64,000 nucleotides of DNA from Fuerstiella sp. (GCA_022843805.1 JALHMY010000044.1:1-64000); one strand, 5' to 3'. Shown: positions 10,609 through 20,000, counted from the stretch's first letter. The notes: generated by a model from the sequence alone, not told the origin. Program-made: numbers and translations.

Positions 10609-11925
10609 CTACTTTGCCGGGACAGAGTCGGGTTCCGGCACCAGCGGCCGATTCACTTCGGTCACTCCGCAATTGCCGCCGGGACAATTCCCTGCCCCAC
10701 TTCCATCTCCACATGGTGCACACATCGAAGATCCGCAAACTGTCTCAGGTACCAGATAGCTTCTGGTATATGGCACCTGACGAACGACCTGTTTTGCAAC
10801 CATTCGGGTACAGGTGGCTTCAACCTGTTTTGGCACAACTTTGCAAACTCGGTGTGTCGACGTATAGGGAATCTGTTTCGTCACGCAATACGGAACCTCG
10901 CGTGACTTTGTTTCTGTCACCATTCGACAGACGGTATACGGGATTTGTCGAGTCTTCTGCTCTGTTACCAGCCGACAAACCTGATACGGAATCCGCTGTA
11001 CACGGGTTTCGGTTTCCATGCGACAGGTGCGGTAAGGAATCCGCTGCACCATCTCTTTCGGAACCATCCGAGTCACCTGTACCGGGACCGTCCTGACAAC
11101 CGTTTCAGGCACGTAGCGTGTGACTTGTACGGGACACTGCTGGCGAACAACCTGCGGTACCATGACAGTACAGGCCACCTGCTGCTCTATGACTCGAGGG
11201 CACCAGACTCGTCGAGCAACCTGCTGAGGAGGACACTGCGTCATACAGACACTCGGGCCCCAGGGACCGAAAACAACCCGTGGAATAACGCGTCCTGGGA
11301 CGCACTGTGTTTGCGTTACCCATTCTCCTGACATCCGCCGTACACACTGTGTTCGTGTTTCCGGACGCATGACAGTGTAGCAGCGTTCCTGCTGAACAGT
11401 CTCCGTCACACACTTCATGACGGTCTGCTGATACTGCTGCTGAACCGTCTCGCACACTGGCTGCATCACGGTATACTTGCACTCGCGCACATGTTCTTCA
11501 ACGACTGGCCGCTGAACTGTGTAATTGCATTCGCGATAGCTGGTCTCCCAGACGGGACGCTGGACAGTGTATGCCTCTTCACGAACAGCTGTCTCAGATA
11601 CCGGCCTGCAAACCGTGTAATTCTCCGTGCGGTAGGCGGTTTCCGTCACTGCCCGGTAAGAGGTTTGCTGAACGTCTTCAAAGACATTTTCATAGACGGT
11701 TCGCTGCACCGTGTACTGTTCAGGTTCGTAAACTGTCTCACAAACGGACCGATAGCACGTCTCATTGACGACCCGACATGCCGTGTAACAAGACGCCGGA
11801 GCACAGGCGGCTGTCGGACAACTTGCGTATGACGGAACGCCGCACAAGCCCGCATCTGCTTCGGAAACAAAAAACATGACTGAGGCGAACGCTGCCAGAG
11901 CCGTAAACAATCTGATCGTTTGCAT
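10609..11925 (-). CDS. Secreted YTV-repeat protein
   Basis: A 438-residue exported protein made of degenerate short repeats such as ENYTVCRPV, EAYTVQRPV, CNYTVQRPV and CKYTVMQPV, rich in cysteine, valine, tyrosine and threonine. Later repeats read more like RIPYxxCRMETET. Proteins with YTV repeats are known from planctomycetes and have been linked to the cell wall or surface; the cysteines suggest disulfide cross-linking, which is inference. The signal peptide is LFTALAAFASVMFFVSEADA. ATG 11925 is preceded by a strong GGAGG at 11933-11937 with 7-base spacing, which settles the start. It is convergent with the DUF1501 gene. Confidence 0.9.
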   Translation of the reverse strand: MQTIRLFTALAAFASVMFFVSEADAGLCGVPSYASCPTAACAPASCYTACRVVNETCYRSVCETVYEPEQYTVQRTVYENVFEDVQQTSYRAVTETAYRTENYTVCRPVSETAVREEAYTVQRPVWETSYRECNYTVQRPVVEEHVRECKYTVMQPVCETVQQQYQQTVMKCVTETVQQERCYTVMRPETRTQCVRRMSGEWVTQTQCVPGRVIPRVVFGPWGPSVCMTQCPPQQVARRVWCPRVIEQQVACTVMVPQVVRQQCPVQVTRYVPETVVRTVPVQVTRMVPKEMVQRIPYRTCRMETETRVQRIPYQVCRLVTEQKTRQIPYTVCRMVTETKSREVPYCVTKQIPYTSTHRVCKVVPKQVEATCTRMVAKQVVRQVPYTRSYLVPETVCGSSMCAPCGDGSGAGNCPGGNCGVTEVNRPLVPEPDSVPAK

Positions 11926-12032
11926 AGAGGAACCTCCGCCATTTCTCCGGAAGTCCGCACATCCGTTTGCGGAAACTGAGGGCGCGTCGCATCCAGCCAC
12001 GCTTCATTTTCGTTTTAGCTTACCCAGCAGTC

Positions 12033-12050
12033 ATCGTTAGCCCTAACGAT
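12033..12050. promoter_or_regulatory. Palindrome upstream of the YTV gene
   Basis: Two perfect 8-bp arms, ATCGTTAG and CTAACGAT, are separated by CC. It lies about 110 bp upstream of the YTV start and has no T-run, so it fits a repressor or activator site better than a terminator. The binding protein is unknown. Confidence 0.3.
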
Positions 12051-12301
12051 AACGTCGGCTAGAGCAAGAAAACGAGAATCAAAGATTTTCAAGTAACACC
12101 TGGATAAGTAGCGTAACCCAGACTATCCGCAACGTGGCAGCAACGTGGGGAAGATGGCGGCTTTTGGGCGGTGCCAAATGTCAACATCCAGTCAGTTTCC
12201 GAGTTCACGGCGTATGCCAAACGGAATCGCGATTCGTGTGCTCACCTGGCAATTGTCAATTTCTGCCGATTTGCAGCAAATAAGACAGGCCAGCGCAGCA
12301 G

Positions 12302-12331
12302 AAAAGCTCGACATAGTGATGTCGAGCTTTT
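12302..12331 (-). terminator. Terminator of rpmB
   Basis: A perfect 12-13-bp stem (AAAGCTCGACAT / ATGTCGAGCTTT) with a 4-base loop ends in T-runs on either strand. It lies 65 bp beyond the rpmB stop, so its main role is probably to end rpmB transcription before the YTV promoter region. Confidence 0.85.
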
Positions 12332-12395
12332 TGACGGAGTTTATGCGTTTGTCAGGAATTCTGCGAAGAGAATCGAACCGAGCGTTCTTTAAGTT

Positions 12396-12695
12396 CTAAT
12401 TGGCCTCTGGCAACGCAAACGGATCCTGCGCCAATGGCTTCACAATAATACCCGAACGAATCAGGCGAACGGGCACGCGTCGACGAACGACTGCACCCTC
12501 TTCAAGCACTCTGACGCTTTTCAGGTTCTTACGGAAGGTACGTTTTGTGATGCCGGTCGTTTTGCGGCCGTTTCCACCGAGGTATTTCGCTTTACCACGC
12601 TCACACTTGCGAATTCCGTGAGCCGGTTTCAGGTCACCGTAGAGTTCGAGCTGAGCAGCTCGCTTGATGCGTTTGTTCTTTTTTAAGGTACTCAT
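12396..12695 (-). CDS. rpmB: 50S ribosomal protein bL28
   Basis: A 99-residue basic protein. The core [16 protein letters not shown], then [16 protein letters not shown] and the C-terminal [10 protein letters not shown], matches bL28, which has the same N-terminal strand, K-R-x-F-x-x-N-L-x-x-V-R stretch and R-S-G-x-V-x-K end. It is longer than E. coli L28 (78 residues) because of an N-terminal extension and a tail after VKP. The usual N-terminal zinc-type cysteines of some L28 forms are not visible; one cysteine remains. No clear Shine-Dalgarno precedes the ATG. The gene stands alone with its own terminator. Confidence 0.85.
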   Translation of the reverse strand: MSTLKKNKRIKRAAQLELYGDLKPAHGIRKCERGKAKYLGGNGRKTTGITKRTFRKNLKSVRVLEEGAVVRRRVPVRLIRSGIIVKPLAQDPFALPEAN

Positions 12696-13050
12696 GGCGT
12701 TAACTGATTTCTGATCACAGAGTTAGGGCGACAAGTCCGTTGCCGCCAGGACAATTTCCGGGCTCCGTTTGAGCCCCGGAGCCTGCAGGTAAAGACCGAA
12801 AACGCAGAAGATAGTCGGAAATCGTCCGAAGTTCAATTGAGATTTCGAATTACGAACAGACAACTTTTCGGAAAATCGTATTCAGTAACTTTCAGGGCAT
12901 CTGCTGGCCATTATCGGCAGGCAGACCATCAAAAGAGCGAACGCGAAGCGGGAATTGCCGCTTCGCGTTCTGCAAATTCATCGAACCTCAGCCACACTCC
13001 GAGCCATGAACTTCAGGATGCCCCGAAGTATCAAACGCCGGACTGGAGCA
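12696..13050. other. Intergenic region between rpmB and the CxxCH gene
   Basis: This 355-bp stretch should contain the rpmB promoter and holds the hairpin at 12939-12970. I recognise no gene or RNA in it. Confidence 0.6.
12939..12970 (-). terminator. Terminator after the small CxxCH gene
   Basis: A perfect 13-bp GC-rich stem (GAACGCGAAGCGG / CCGCTTCGCGTTC) with a 6-base loop, followed in the minus direction after a few bases by TTTT. It lies 80 bp past the stop of the small cytochrome-like gene. Confidence 0.8.
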
Positions 13051-13431
13051 TTATTTCGCAGGTTCATTGGTCCCTGGCAGTTCACCAGCACTGATCAGGT
13101 CTCCGAAAGTCTTGCCGTCAGTGGCGCTTTTTTCTTTTTCGGCCTTCTTCAGTGCTTCTTTGATTTTCGCTTCGTCAGCTTCGTTCTTCTTCTCCAGGCT
13201 CTTGCCTAATGCCGCACCGTAATTATTGCGAACCTTCTTCTCCTTTTCAGGATGACACATCCCGCAGGTCAGCTTGCCGTCTGTCTGCTTTTTGGCCAGC
13301 TCCGGGTAAGTTGCATTGGCAACTGCCAGATACTTCGGTCGGGCCATTGCATCGCCTGCCAAAGTCAAAACCAGAGCAACTGCCGCTGCACTGGTAACTA
13401 CTCCCCGAACAACACTCTTCATCGTCAGCAT
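13051..13431 (-). CDS. Small secreted CxxCH (monohaem-like) protein
   Basis: A 126-residue protein with a signal peptide (VVTSAAAVALVLTLAGDAMA), then the single haem-type motif CGMCH near residue 56, and a very lysine- and glutamate-rich C-terminal helix. One CxxCH in a short exported protein suggests a small c-type cytochrome, though a distal axial ligand is not obvious. Similar short proteins occur in planctomycetes without a known partner. The start ATG 13431 is well supported: GGAGG at 13439-13443 lies 7 bases upstream. It forms its own transcription unit between terminators. Confidence 0.75.
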   Translation of the reverse strand: MLTMKSVVRGVVTSAAAVALVLTLAGDAMARPKYLAVANATYPELAKKQTDGKLTCGMCHPEKEKKVRNNYGAALGKSLEKKNEADEAKIKEALKKAEKEKSATDGKTFGDLISAGELPGTNEPAK

Positions 13432-13652
13432 TCAAGCACCTCCAGAAGTTCCGATACCTTCGCATGCCACCACGGAGCGGCGACGCGACCATTCTTCGGC
13501 ATCACCAAAGCAGAATCAATGGTGATTTCAAAGATCCAACACTTGTCAATTTTGTAGAGTTGCTAACCGCCGTGTGTCAACCGAACGGACGACCTTCACA
13601 GCCTGTTCCTCAACCTTTTCCACGCTTTCCAAACCACTACAAACACCCAAAA

Positions 13653-13678
13653 AAAGCCGGATCTGACGATCCGGCTTT
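13653..13678 (-). terminator. Terminator of csrA
   Basis: An 11-bp stem (AAAGCCGGATC / GATCCGGCTTT) with a TGAC loop, followed in the minus direction by a run of seven T (A-run 13649-13655 on the plus strand). It lies about 70 bp past the csrA stop. The rest of 13432-13746 shows no gene. Confidence 0.9.
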
Positions 13679-13746
13679 GAATATATTGCATTCTGAAGGC
13701 TTTGGAGATTCGGCAGATTCTGCCGAATGGCCCATGGCAGCCAACA

Positions 13747-13947
13747 TTAACTGAGAGGCACCGCGACAGTCTGACCATCGTGTGCTGCTTTACCGGAAAA
13801 ATCACACAGTTCCTCACGAACGATGTTCATGGATTTTGGCGCTTCAATCCCAATCCGAACGGAATTTGGACCAATCCGAACGATCGTAATTGCGATGTCG
13901 TCACCAATCAGAATTCGCTCACTGGTCTTTCGCGATAATACCAACAT
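13747..13947 (-). CDS. csrA: Carbon storage regulator CsrA (RsmA)
   Basis: CsrA is a small dimeric RNA-binding protein that binds GGA motifs in leader RNAs and represses or activates translation. The 66-residue sequence has the canonical start MLVLSRKTSERILIGDDI and the core IGIEAPKSMNIVREEL, including the conserved arginine near position 44-46 that contacts RNA. The frame extends 41 codons upstream, but MLVLSRK is the universal CsrA N-terminus, so ATG 13947 is right. The leader just upstream has two GGA motifs (GGGAG at 13956-13960 and AGGAG at 13949-13953), compatible with autoregulation. It is monocistronic with a strong terminator. Confidence 0.95.
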   Translation of the reverse strand: MLVLSRKTSERILIGDDIAITIVRIGPNSVRIGIEAPKSMNIVREELCDFSGKAAHDGQTVAVPLS

Positions 13948-14566
13948 GCTCCTGTCTCCCTGCAATTTTTCCATCGGCCATCCATGCTCCGAAAAAGCCG
14001 ACCGCACCTGAAGTCGACCCGCACTCTCTGCCGCAATTCCCCCCAACGTTCGGCACAAACCGCCTGCCATCAGATTGACTGCGACGTCATAACGATAACA
14101 CCCCTAAAAACCGTTGCCAACCCCAAAACCATCAAATCCCCTCTCGCCTGCCCAAAAAAACAACAGCCCTGGCGGTCGTGAAGTTGCCTATATTTTGGGC
14201 AGCTCATTTGTTGTGCATGTTGCCGGTCGAGGGGACACGCCTAGGTCGCTGGTGCTGGCTGGAGGATCTGCGGATTCCCCATGAAAAGCAGGTTGTTTGC
14301 ATTTTCTGACAACTTGTCAGAAAATGCGGGTGGTTCGGCTGGCGGCGATATTTGGCGGTGCCGCGTCCACCAAATGCCTGGTCGATTCCTGGAAGATCGA
14401 GTGCTTTGCCTTGCCCATCGAAGCTCACACGGTTCCAATGCTCAATTCCGCAAAGTGCTCGTCCAGCTTGCTCGTCCCTGCAGGCGCCGTTCAAAGCGAT
14501 CAGATGCACTGCGATCATGTGAAGCAGCAATGCTTTTCCCGTTTTGTGACAGAAGGAACAACTGCT
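13948..14566. other. Intergenic region between csrA and the oxidoreductase
   Basis: A 619-bp stretch between divergent genes. It should hold both promoters. It contains a perfect 13-bp-arm palindrome at 14299-14327. Long open frames on both strands cross it (14204-14614 minus, and an upstream extension of the oxidoreductase frame) but have no recognisable domain and poor composition. The part from about 14200 to 14540 may be a dispersed repeat. Confidence 0.55.
14299..14327. repeat. Perfect 29-bp palindrome
   Basis: GCATTTTCTGACA and its exact reverse complement flank a 3-base ACT loop. There is no adjacent gene end and no T-run, so this is unlikely to be a terminator. It could be an operator, a REP-like element, or part of a mobile non-coding repeat. 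Confidence 0.7.
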
Positions 14567-15610
14567 GTGGTGCGTATCGGAATCATCGGAATTGGTTTTA
14601 TGGGGTATACCCACTTCGAAGGAGCACGCGATCTGGAAGGCGCCAGGGTCACCGCCATCGCAACACGTGATGCAAAAAAACTGGCTGGCGACTGGACTTC
14701 AATCCAGGGCAACTTTGGGCCCCCTGGCGGACACGTCGACGTATCGCAGCTCAAATGCTGTTCGGACTACCGACAGCTTCTCAATGATCCGGAAATCGAC
14801 CTGATCGATATTTGCCTTCCAACGGACCGCCACCATCAGGTGGTGATGGAGTCACTGCGGGCTGGAAAACCAACTCTCGTCGAAAAGCCCATCTCAGTGG
14901 AGCTCAGTCAGGCCGAAGAGATGGTGCGCACGGCAAAGGACGCCAATGTTCCGCTCATGGTAGGGCATGTGCTGCCATTCTTTCCGGAATTTCGATTTGC
15001 GGCCGAAGCAATTCAGGACGGCCGATTCGGACGCCTCCTGGCCGCACATTTTAAACGAGTGATCTGTCGTCCAAACTGGTCAGGTGACATGGCCGACTTC
15101 CGCAAGCTTGGCGGATGGGGCATAGACCTTCACATTCATGACAACCATTTTATTGCCCATGCCTGCGGCCGTCCGTCAGCCGTCTTTTCTTCCGGACTGC
15201 TCCAGGAAGGCTTCGTTAACCACGTGCACACTTCCTACGTTTATCCAGGCGGACCGGCGGTTTCCTGCGTCAGTGGAGGAATTGCGGCGAGTGGACTGCA
15301 GTTTGGGCATGGATACGACCTTTATTTCGAAAACGCCACCGTGGCATTTGATGCCGGAACATATGGTGGTGAATGGGTGGTCAGCCGCCCGCTCAGCGTT
15401 ATCACAAATGATGGCAAAATCACCACTCCTGAACTCGCAGGTTCCGGAAAATGGTGTGCCGCCTTTACCAGCGAACTGCAGACCGCGGTAAACCTCATCA
15501 GTGGCAAGGGAAAATCGGGCCCGCTGTCGTCCGAAGTGGCTCTCTCCGCACTTGAGATGTGCTGGGCTGAGGCCAAAAGCATCGAAACCGGCGCGATCGT
15601 CAATCTCTGA
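14567..15610 (+). CDS. Gfo/Idh/MocA family NAD(P)-dependent oxidoreductase
   Basis: About 347 residues. The N-terminal Rossmann fold begins with VRIGIIGIGFMG, the family's G-x-G-x-x-G nucleotide site, followed by a strand ending in TAIATRD. The conserved EKPISVELSQAEEM motif (EKP, with catalytic-region lysine) is near residue 107, and the GWGIDLHIHDNHF segment near residue 185 carries the D-x-x-x-H-type motif of the active site. Substrates in this family are usually sugars or cyclitols; which one is used here cannot be told. I choose GTG 14567 because AAGGA lies 9 bases upstream and the Rossmann strand follows at once. The frame's long upstream extension has no support. Confidence 0.88.
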   Translation: MVRIGIIGIGFMGYTHFEGARDLEGARVTAIATRDAKKLAGDWTSIQGNFGPPGGHVDVSQLKCCSDYRQLLNDPEIDLIDICLPTDRHHQVVMESLRAGKPTLVEKPISVELSQAEEMVRTAKDANVPLMVGHVLPFFPEFRFAAEAIQDGRFGRLLAAHFKRVICRPNWSGDMADFRKLGGWGIDLHIHDNHFIAHACGRPSAVFSSGLLQEGFVNHVHTSYVYPGGPAVSCVSGGIAASGLQFGHGYDLYFENATVAFDAGTYGGEWVVSRPLSVITNDGKITTPELAGSGKWCAAFTSELQTAVNLISGKGKSGPLSSEVALSALEMCWAEAKSIETGAIVNL

Positions 15611-15627
15611 AGATCGCAGGACTTCGT

Positions 15628-15659
15628 TCGGAGCGCACTATCATCGGAGCGCACTATCA
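15628..15659. repeat. 16-bp tandem duplication at the mutY start
   Basis: TCGGAGCGCACTATCA occurs twice head to tail (15628-15643, 15644-15659) directly before the GTG start of mutY. Each copy carries a GGAG, so the mutY ribosome-binding region is duplicated; the nearer GGAG ends 12 bases before the start codon. Confidence 0.9.
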
Positions 15660-15661
15660 TC

Positions 15662-16948
15662 GTGAAGATCGAAGCACTCGTCAGGAATGACGTCTGGAGA
15701 AATGAATTCCGTCGAGCCCTGGGAAAATGGTATCGCGTTCATGGACGCCATTTGCCATGGAGATCATCGGCTGATCCATACCGCGTATGGATCAGCGAAA
15801 TCATGCTGCAGCAGACGACCGTCGCTGCTGTCATTCCATACTTCGAACGATTCATCAGCCAGTTTCCGACCGTGCATGAACTTGCAAATGCGTCGGAAAA
15901 TGATGTGCTCAGGCTTTGGGAAGGGCTTGGTTATTACAGTCGCGCTCGAAACCTCCATAAGGCGGCAATTCAGATTGTTGACCTGTTTGGAGGTCACTTT
16001 CCGAATGACGTGCGGATCCTTCAGACTCTTCCCGGGATTGGCCGTTATACAGCCGGAGCGATTGCTTCATTTGCCTTCCAGCTGCCAGCCGCCATCGTCG
16101 AAGCAAATACCCTGCGGCTTTATTCCCGGCTCATCGGACTTGAACTGGATCCTCGTTCGACCGGCGGTCAGAAGGCGCTATGGGAGTTCGCTGAATGGCT
16201 GGTTCTGGGTAATGAGTCCATCTCCGGAATAAACGCGGGTGATTTCAATCAGGCGCTGATGGATATTGGATCAGTGATCTGCCGTCCCGTCGAACCCGAT
16301 TGCCCGGCATGTCCACTATCAGTTTTTTGCGAAGCTCGTGCGAGGAACCTCCAGCAAAGTATTCCCCTGCCAAAGAAACGCATTGAGATTTCACAGGTAA
16401 CGGAAGCCAGCATTGCTCTGTTCCACAAAACACGAGTGCTGCTAAGAAAAAGAAGCGATGCGGAACGCTGGGCAGGACTTTGGGATTTCGTTCGCTTTGA
16501 AGTCAATGAGAAGGATGCCAGACAGTTGTCGATTCCCTCTCGAAAACATGTCGGTCAGCAAAAGTCCGTTTCGAAATCTCCCCGGCGGCAGTCGGGGTAT
16601 CTGCAGTCTCTGCTTGCGTTTGAAACCGCTGAGCCGTACCTGCAGACTCTTCCGGAAGCCTGGACTCACCACCTGCACAGTGAAACTGGTGTTTATGTGC
16701 GAAATGCAGAGGCCGTAACGGAAATCCGCCATTCCGTCACTCGATTTCGAATTCGCCTGTTATGTTTCCGGGCTCAGGTGATTTATCCCCCTGAACCTGC
16801 TTTGAATAACTATCAATGGTTCGAACTGGAGGAACTGTTCAGTTTGCCACTCTCCAGAACAGGGCGGCAGTTTTTTGAACTGCTTCAGGGCAGTCGAATC
16901 TTCGCTTCGGATGACGCGGACGAAACAGGCGTTTCCAGGAACCCCTGA
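15662..16948 (+). CDS. mutY: A/G-specific adenine glycosylase MutY
   Basis: MutY removes adenine mispaired with 8-oxoguanine. The helix-hairpin-helix core has the catalytic glutamate in WISEIMLQQT (E46), the HhH motif LPGIGRYTAGAIASFAF, and the iron-sulfur cluster ligands C207, C214, C217 and C223 (C-x6-C-x2-C-x5-C). The C-terminal half has a NUDIX-like domain (GLWDFVRFE) that reads 8-oxoG. Oddly, the position of the second catalytic residue, normally aspartate in an L-D-G-N-type motif, reads VEAN with glutamate 147. The length of 428 residues is long for MutY, because of an insert in the C-terminal domain. The GTG start sits right after a 16-bp duplication. Confidence 0.93.
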   Translation: MKIEALVRNDVWRNEFRRALGKWYRVHGRHLPWRSSADPYRVWISEIMLQQTTVAAVIPYFERFISQFPTVHELANASENDVLRLWEGLGYYSRARNLHKAAIQIVDLFGGHFPNDVRILQTLPGIGRYTAGAIASFAFQLPAAIVEANTLRLYSRLIGLELDPRSTGGQKALWEFAEWLVLGNESISGINAGDFNQALMDIGSVICRPVEPDCPACPLSVFCEARARNLQQSIPLPKKRIEISQVTEASIALFHKTRVLLRKRSDAERWAGLWDFVRFEVNEKDARQLSIPSRKHVGQQKSVSKSPRRQSGYLQSLLAFETAEPYLQTLPEAWTHHLHSETGVYVRNAEAVTEIRHSVTRFRIRLLCFRAQVIYPPEPALNNYQWFELEELFSLPLSRTGRQFFELLQGSRIFASDDADETGVSRNP

Positions 16949-16953
16949 CAAAA

Positions 16954-16978
16954 CCTGCGTAAACCACGCAGGCTTTAT
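16954..16978 (+). terminator. Terminator of mutY
   Basis: A 7-bp stem CCTGCGT / ACGCAGG with a 5-base loop, followed by CTTTATTT, lies just after the mutY stop. It separates mutY from the convergent giant gene. Confidence 0.65.
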
Positions 16979-17071
16979 TTAAGGGTTCTGAATCTTATAC
17001 GCATGACAATGCCCCATGTATCCACATGCTGTCAGTGCTGATTCGAATGCACAGTTGAACCAGCACCAGCA

Positions 17072-20000
17072 CTACCGGGTCTGGTCAACTACCAGATCCT
17101 CTGACAACTGCACGGAGTTCGCCTTTCTGGCGGCATACGAAGTAAACGCCAGTTCTTTGCTTTCCAGAATCTCCTGATTGTAGCTGCCATCAAATTCAAA
17201 GATCACGGATCCCGACTCGGACCTGCGAATTGAGGTGCTGACTTCTTCAGGTCTGAATCGGCTGTTGAGTTCACGCACATCCCGCTGTCCAATCTGAACC
17301 CGCACATCTTCCGGAGCGTTGTCCGGGGCATAAGGCGCGCCGGGAACGCGATCGAGTCGAACCTGCAGTACTCCCGTCTCCATCAGCCGTGTCCAGACTG
17401 TAACGACTGGCAGACCGGACCCATCTCCTCCAATCTTTCGAGTTTTCTCAGGTCGATCTTCGTTCCTGAGATCACTCCAGGGCAATGTGATTTCGGGTGG
17501 AGTGTTCTCAAACTTCCAGAAGGCATTAATGAGCACATCGTGTTGTTTGGGCCATGCATCGACGGACAGGGTCCATGCTGGCGCGCCATATTGGGACGTG
17601 AATTTTTCCACGACGTTTGCCGGCTCAAAATCGGATTCCCGTGCTCTTACTCTGAACTCAATTTCTGAAGGCTGCCGAACAGATCGGCGAACATTTCGAT
17701 GATCGAGCATCACGCTGACTTCCATTTTTGCCATTGCTGCCGGACCGCCGGAACCGGTGTCTATGATTTTCGCCGGTTCCGCTGCGCGAAGGATTGACGG
17801 GCGATCATCGCCAAAGTCTGCACTGGCACTCGCCTTCATCTGTGACTCAACATCCCGCAGAAATCGAAACTGCCGCTGTCGCAGATCCAGATTGACCTTC
17901 AAATGATCACCCGGGCTGAGAAAAATGGGGGCATCATCCGGCGTTTGCAGCTCGTCAAAATGGATGCTGTAAGCACTCCCGGGCTTCAAATCTGAGACCG
18001 TACTTCCCAGTTCGGCAGGCTGCGGCTGAGAGGCTGCGTCACTCAGTTTCAGCTCAAATTTCCTGGGAGGCAGTGACTGCTGAATTCGAGTGAGCAACTG
18101 GCCCTTGTCGGCCGCATCGATCACGCGAATACCACACTTCTTAACAAAGATCTCCTCGAGTGATTTTCGTTCCGGGTTATCTGCATTCAGGTCAAACGCC
18201 ACAATGAAGACTTTGCTGTCTGATTTGCGCGCCAATGCCTCAATCAGTGCTTTTTCCCTGCCGTCATTTTCCGCCTGATTACCAGCGTCAGTGGATTGTC
18301 CAACGTCTTTTGCCTCACCGTCCGTAACAGCAATCACAATTCCGGCGTTATTTCCGAGATCCACATTTAGTGCCTGAGTAATTGCTGTGGCCAGAGGTGT
18401 AATTCCCCAGGGCGTCAGTTTACGCAGTTTTTCGATCACCGAATTGAAGTCGTTTCGACCCGTCTCATTCATGATGGTCATCGGCAACTCGGTTTCAATA
18501 TCCTGAAGAGCACCCAGGTTGTCGGGGATTGGCTTGTTAAAGAGTGCCTTGTATGGAGGGTCATTCGGTTCGTGCTTTTTTGACGTTCCATTATAATTCA
18601 TTCGATGGCCGTAGACTTTCAGACTGACCCGAGTATCAGCGAGCGACTGTCGCTCAATCAGTTCCGCCAAAGTATCGAGTGCTGCCTGTGCACGAGTTTC
18701 CTTTCCGCCTGGCAGTCGAGCCTTCATGCTGCTCGACCAGTCCAGTATCAGAACAATGGGGCGAGGGTCAGAGCCGATAACGGTCACACTCGCCGATGCC
18801 GGGCGAGCCACTCGAGTCGTGACAAACTCAGCCCCCGCACACGGGTTGATTTTCAATGAAGGCTCGCTGCTCCATGTTCGGCCTCTGAAGAATGCCGTTG
18901 TCTTCAGGGCCAGATGCTCACAGCCATCCCCACCGGGATTGCCACTTCTGGCAACAACCAGTTCCAGTGGAGAAGTGGTTGCCGTCAAAGACAGTGGTTG
19001 CGCGTTGTTTTCAATTGAGACCGGGAGTCTGCCAGTCAATGCTCCTCCGGATGTGACCAGCAGAGATGCAATCCCCTGTTGTCCCGAGCTGTTTTCAATC
19101 TTTATATCGACGCCAGTGGTCCGTCGGGAAACATTCTGGTCACTGAGGTCCACGGTACTAATCGCGGGAGCCGTAACAAACCGCAGATCTTCAGAGGCCT
19201 GAAGGCGAGATGTGGCGTCATTCAGGGCCTGTGTGATGAATGGCGGTGTGGTGCCCCCGGATGTGCGAAGAGCATCCGCAGACTGCCGCGCCTGTTTTAG
19301 CCATGCGTCACACATTTGGGCGTACCAGCCGTTGCGCACCCATGGACTTCGATCCCCGGTGTCCACCCACTGACCATCCGCCAGTCGTTCGGCGTGAAGC
19401 ATACAATACTCGTAGCGATCCAGCTGATTCAGTTTTTCGTTCGCTGGCCGACTGCTGTCGAATTCAATCTCGGCATCAAATCCCGGGAGCAGTCCTGACC
19501 GCTGATCGGCGGTTCTCAGCATTTCATGTGATTCCGGACCAGCGGCAATCATCGCCTCTCGAATTGAACTGCGACAATTCTTCCATGCTGTACGGATTGC
19601 CAAACCAAATTCCGCAAGGCCTTCATGCTGTCGATCGGCGGAATCCTCCGGTGCGAGTCTCGCGATTGCACTCCATGCTGCAGATGCCGGATGCGGCCCT
19701 TCGGCCGGGGCAATCAGATTGAGATACTGCAGATGCCATAAAGCCACCTCGCGATCCCTCGCTGCTTTTCGAGTCGCAACCGGGGAGGAATTCTCTGTTG
19801 GTGGGGCTGACAAGCTTCCGGGAATCGCGGATTCCTCCTGTGGTTCACTGAGTTTCCTGTTCCAGTCCACCACCTTCCTGACCACTCGCACGCGGCGAGC
19901 AGCGGAAGCATGATCGAGGGCGAGCGCGGCATTGAGTTGCCCGAAGATCTGCAATTGCGCTGTGCGAGTTGCCGGGTCTGCGTCCAGACACCGTTTGCAC

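Larger units (their letters stand above)
11926..12395. other. Intergenic region upstream of the YTV gene
   Basis: This 470-bp stretch contains the YTV gene's ribosome-binding site, a short palindrome at 12033-12050 (ATCGTTAG-CC-CTAACGAT) that could be an operator or small hairpin, and the terminator at 12302-12331. Small open frames here show no family resemblance. I see no RNA gene. Confidence 0.6.

Noticed and set aside
12145-12399. 84-codon plus-strand frame between YTV and rpmB genes
   Set aside because: It crosses the rpmB terminator and ends in rpmB; no family resemblance or ribosome-binding site.
14204-14614. 136-codon minus-strand frame upstream of the oxidoreductase
   Set aside because: It overlaps the well-supported oxidoreductase start, includes the perfect palindrome, and shows no domain or ribosome-binding site.
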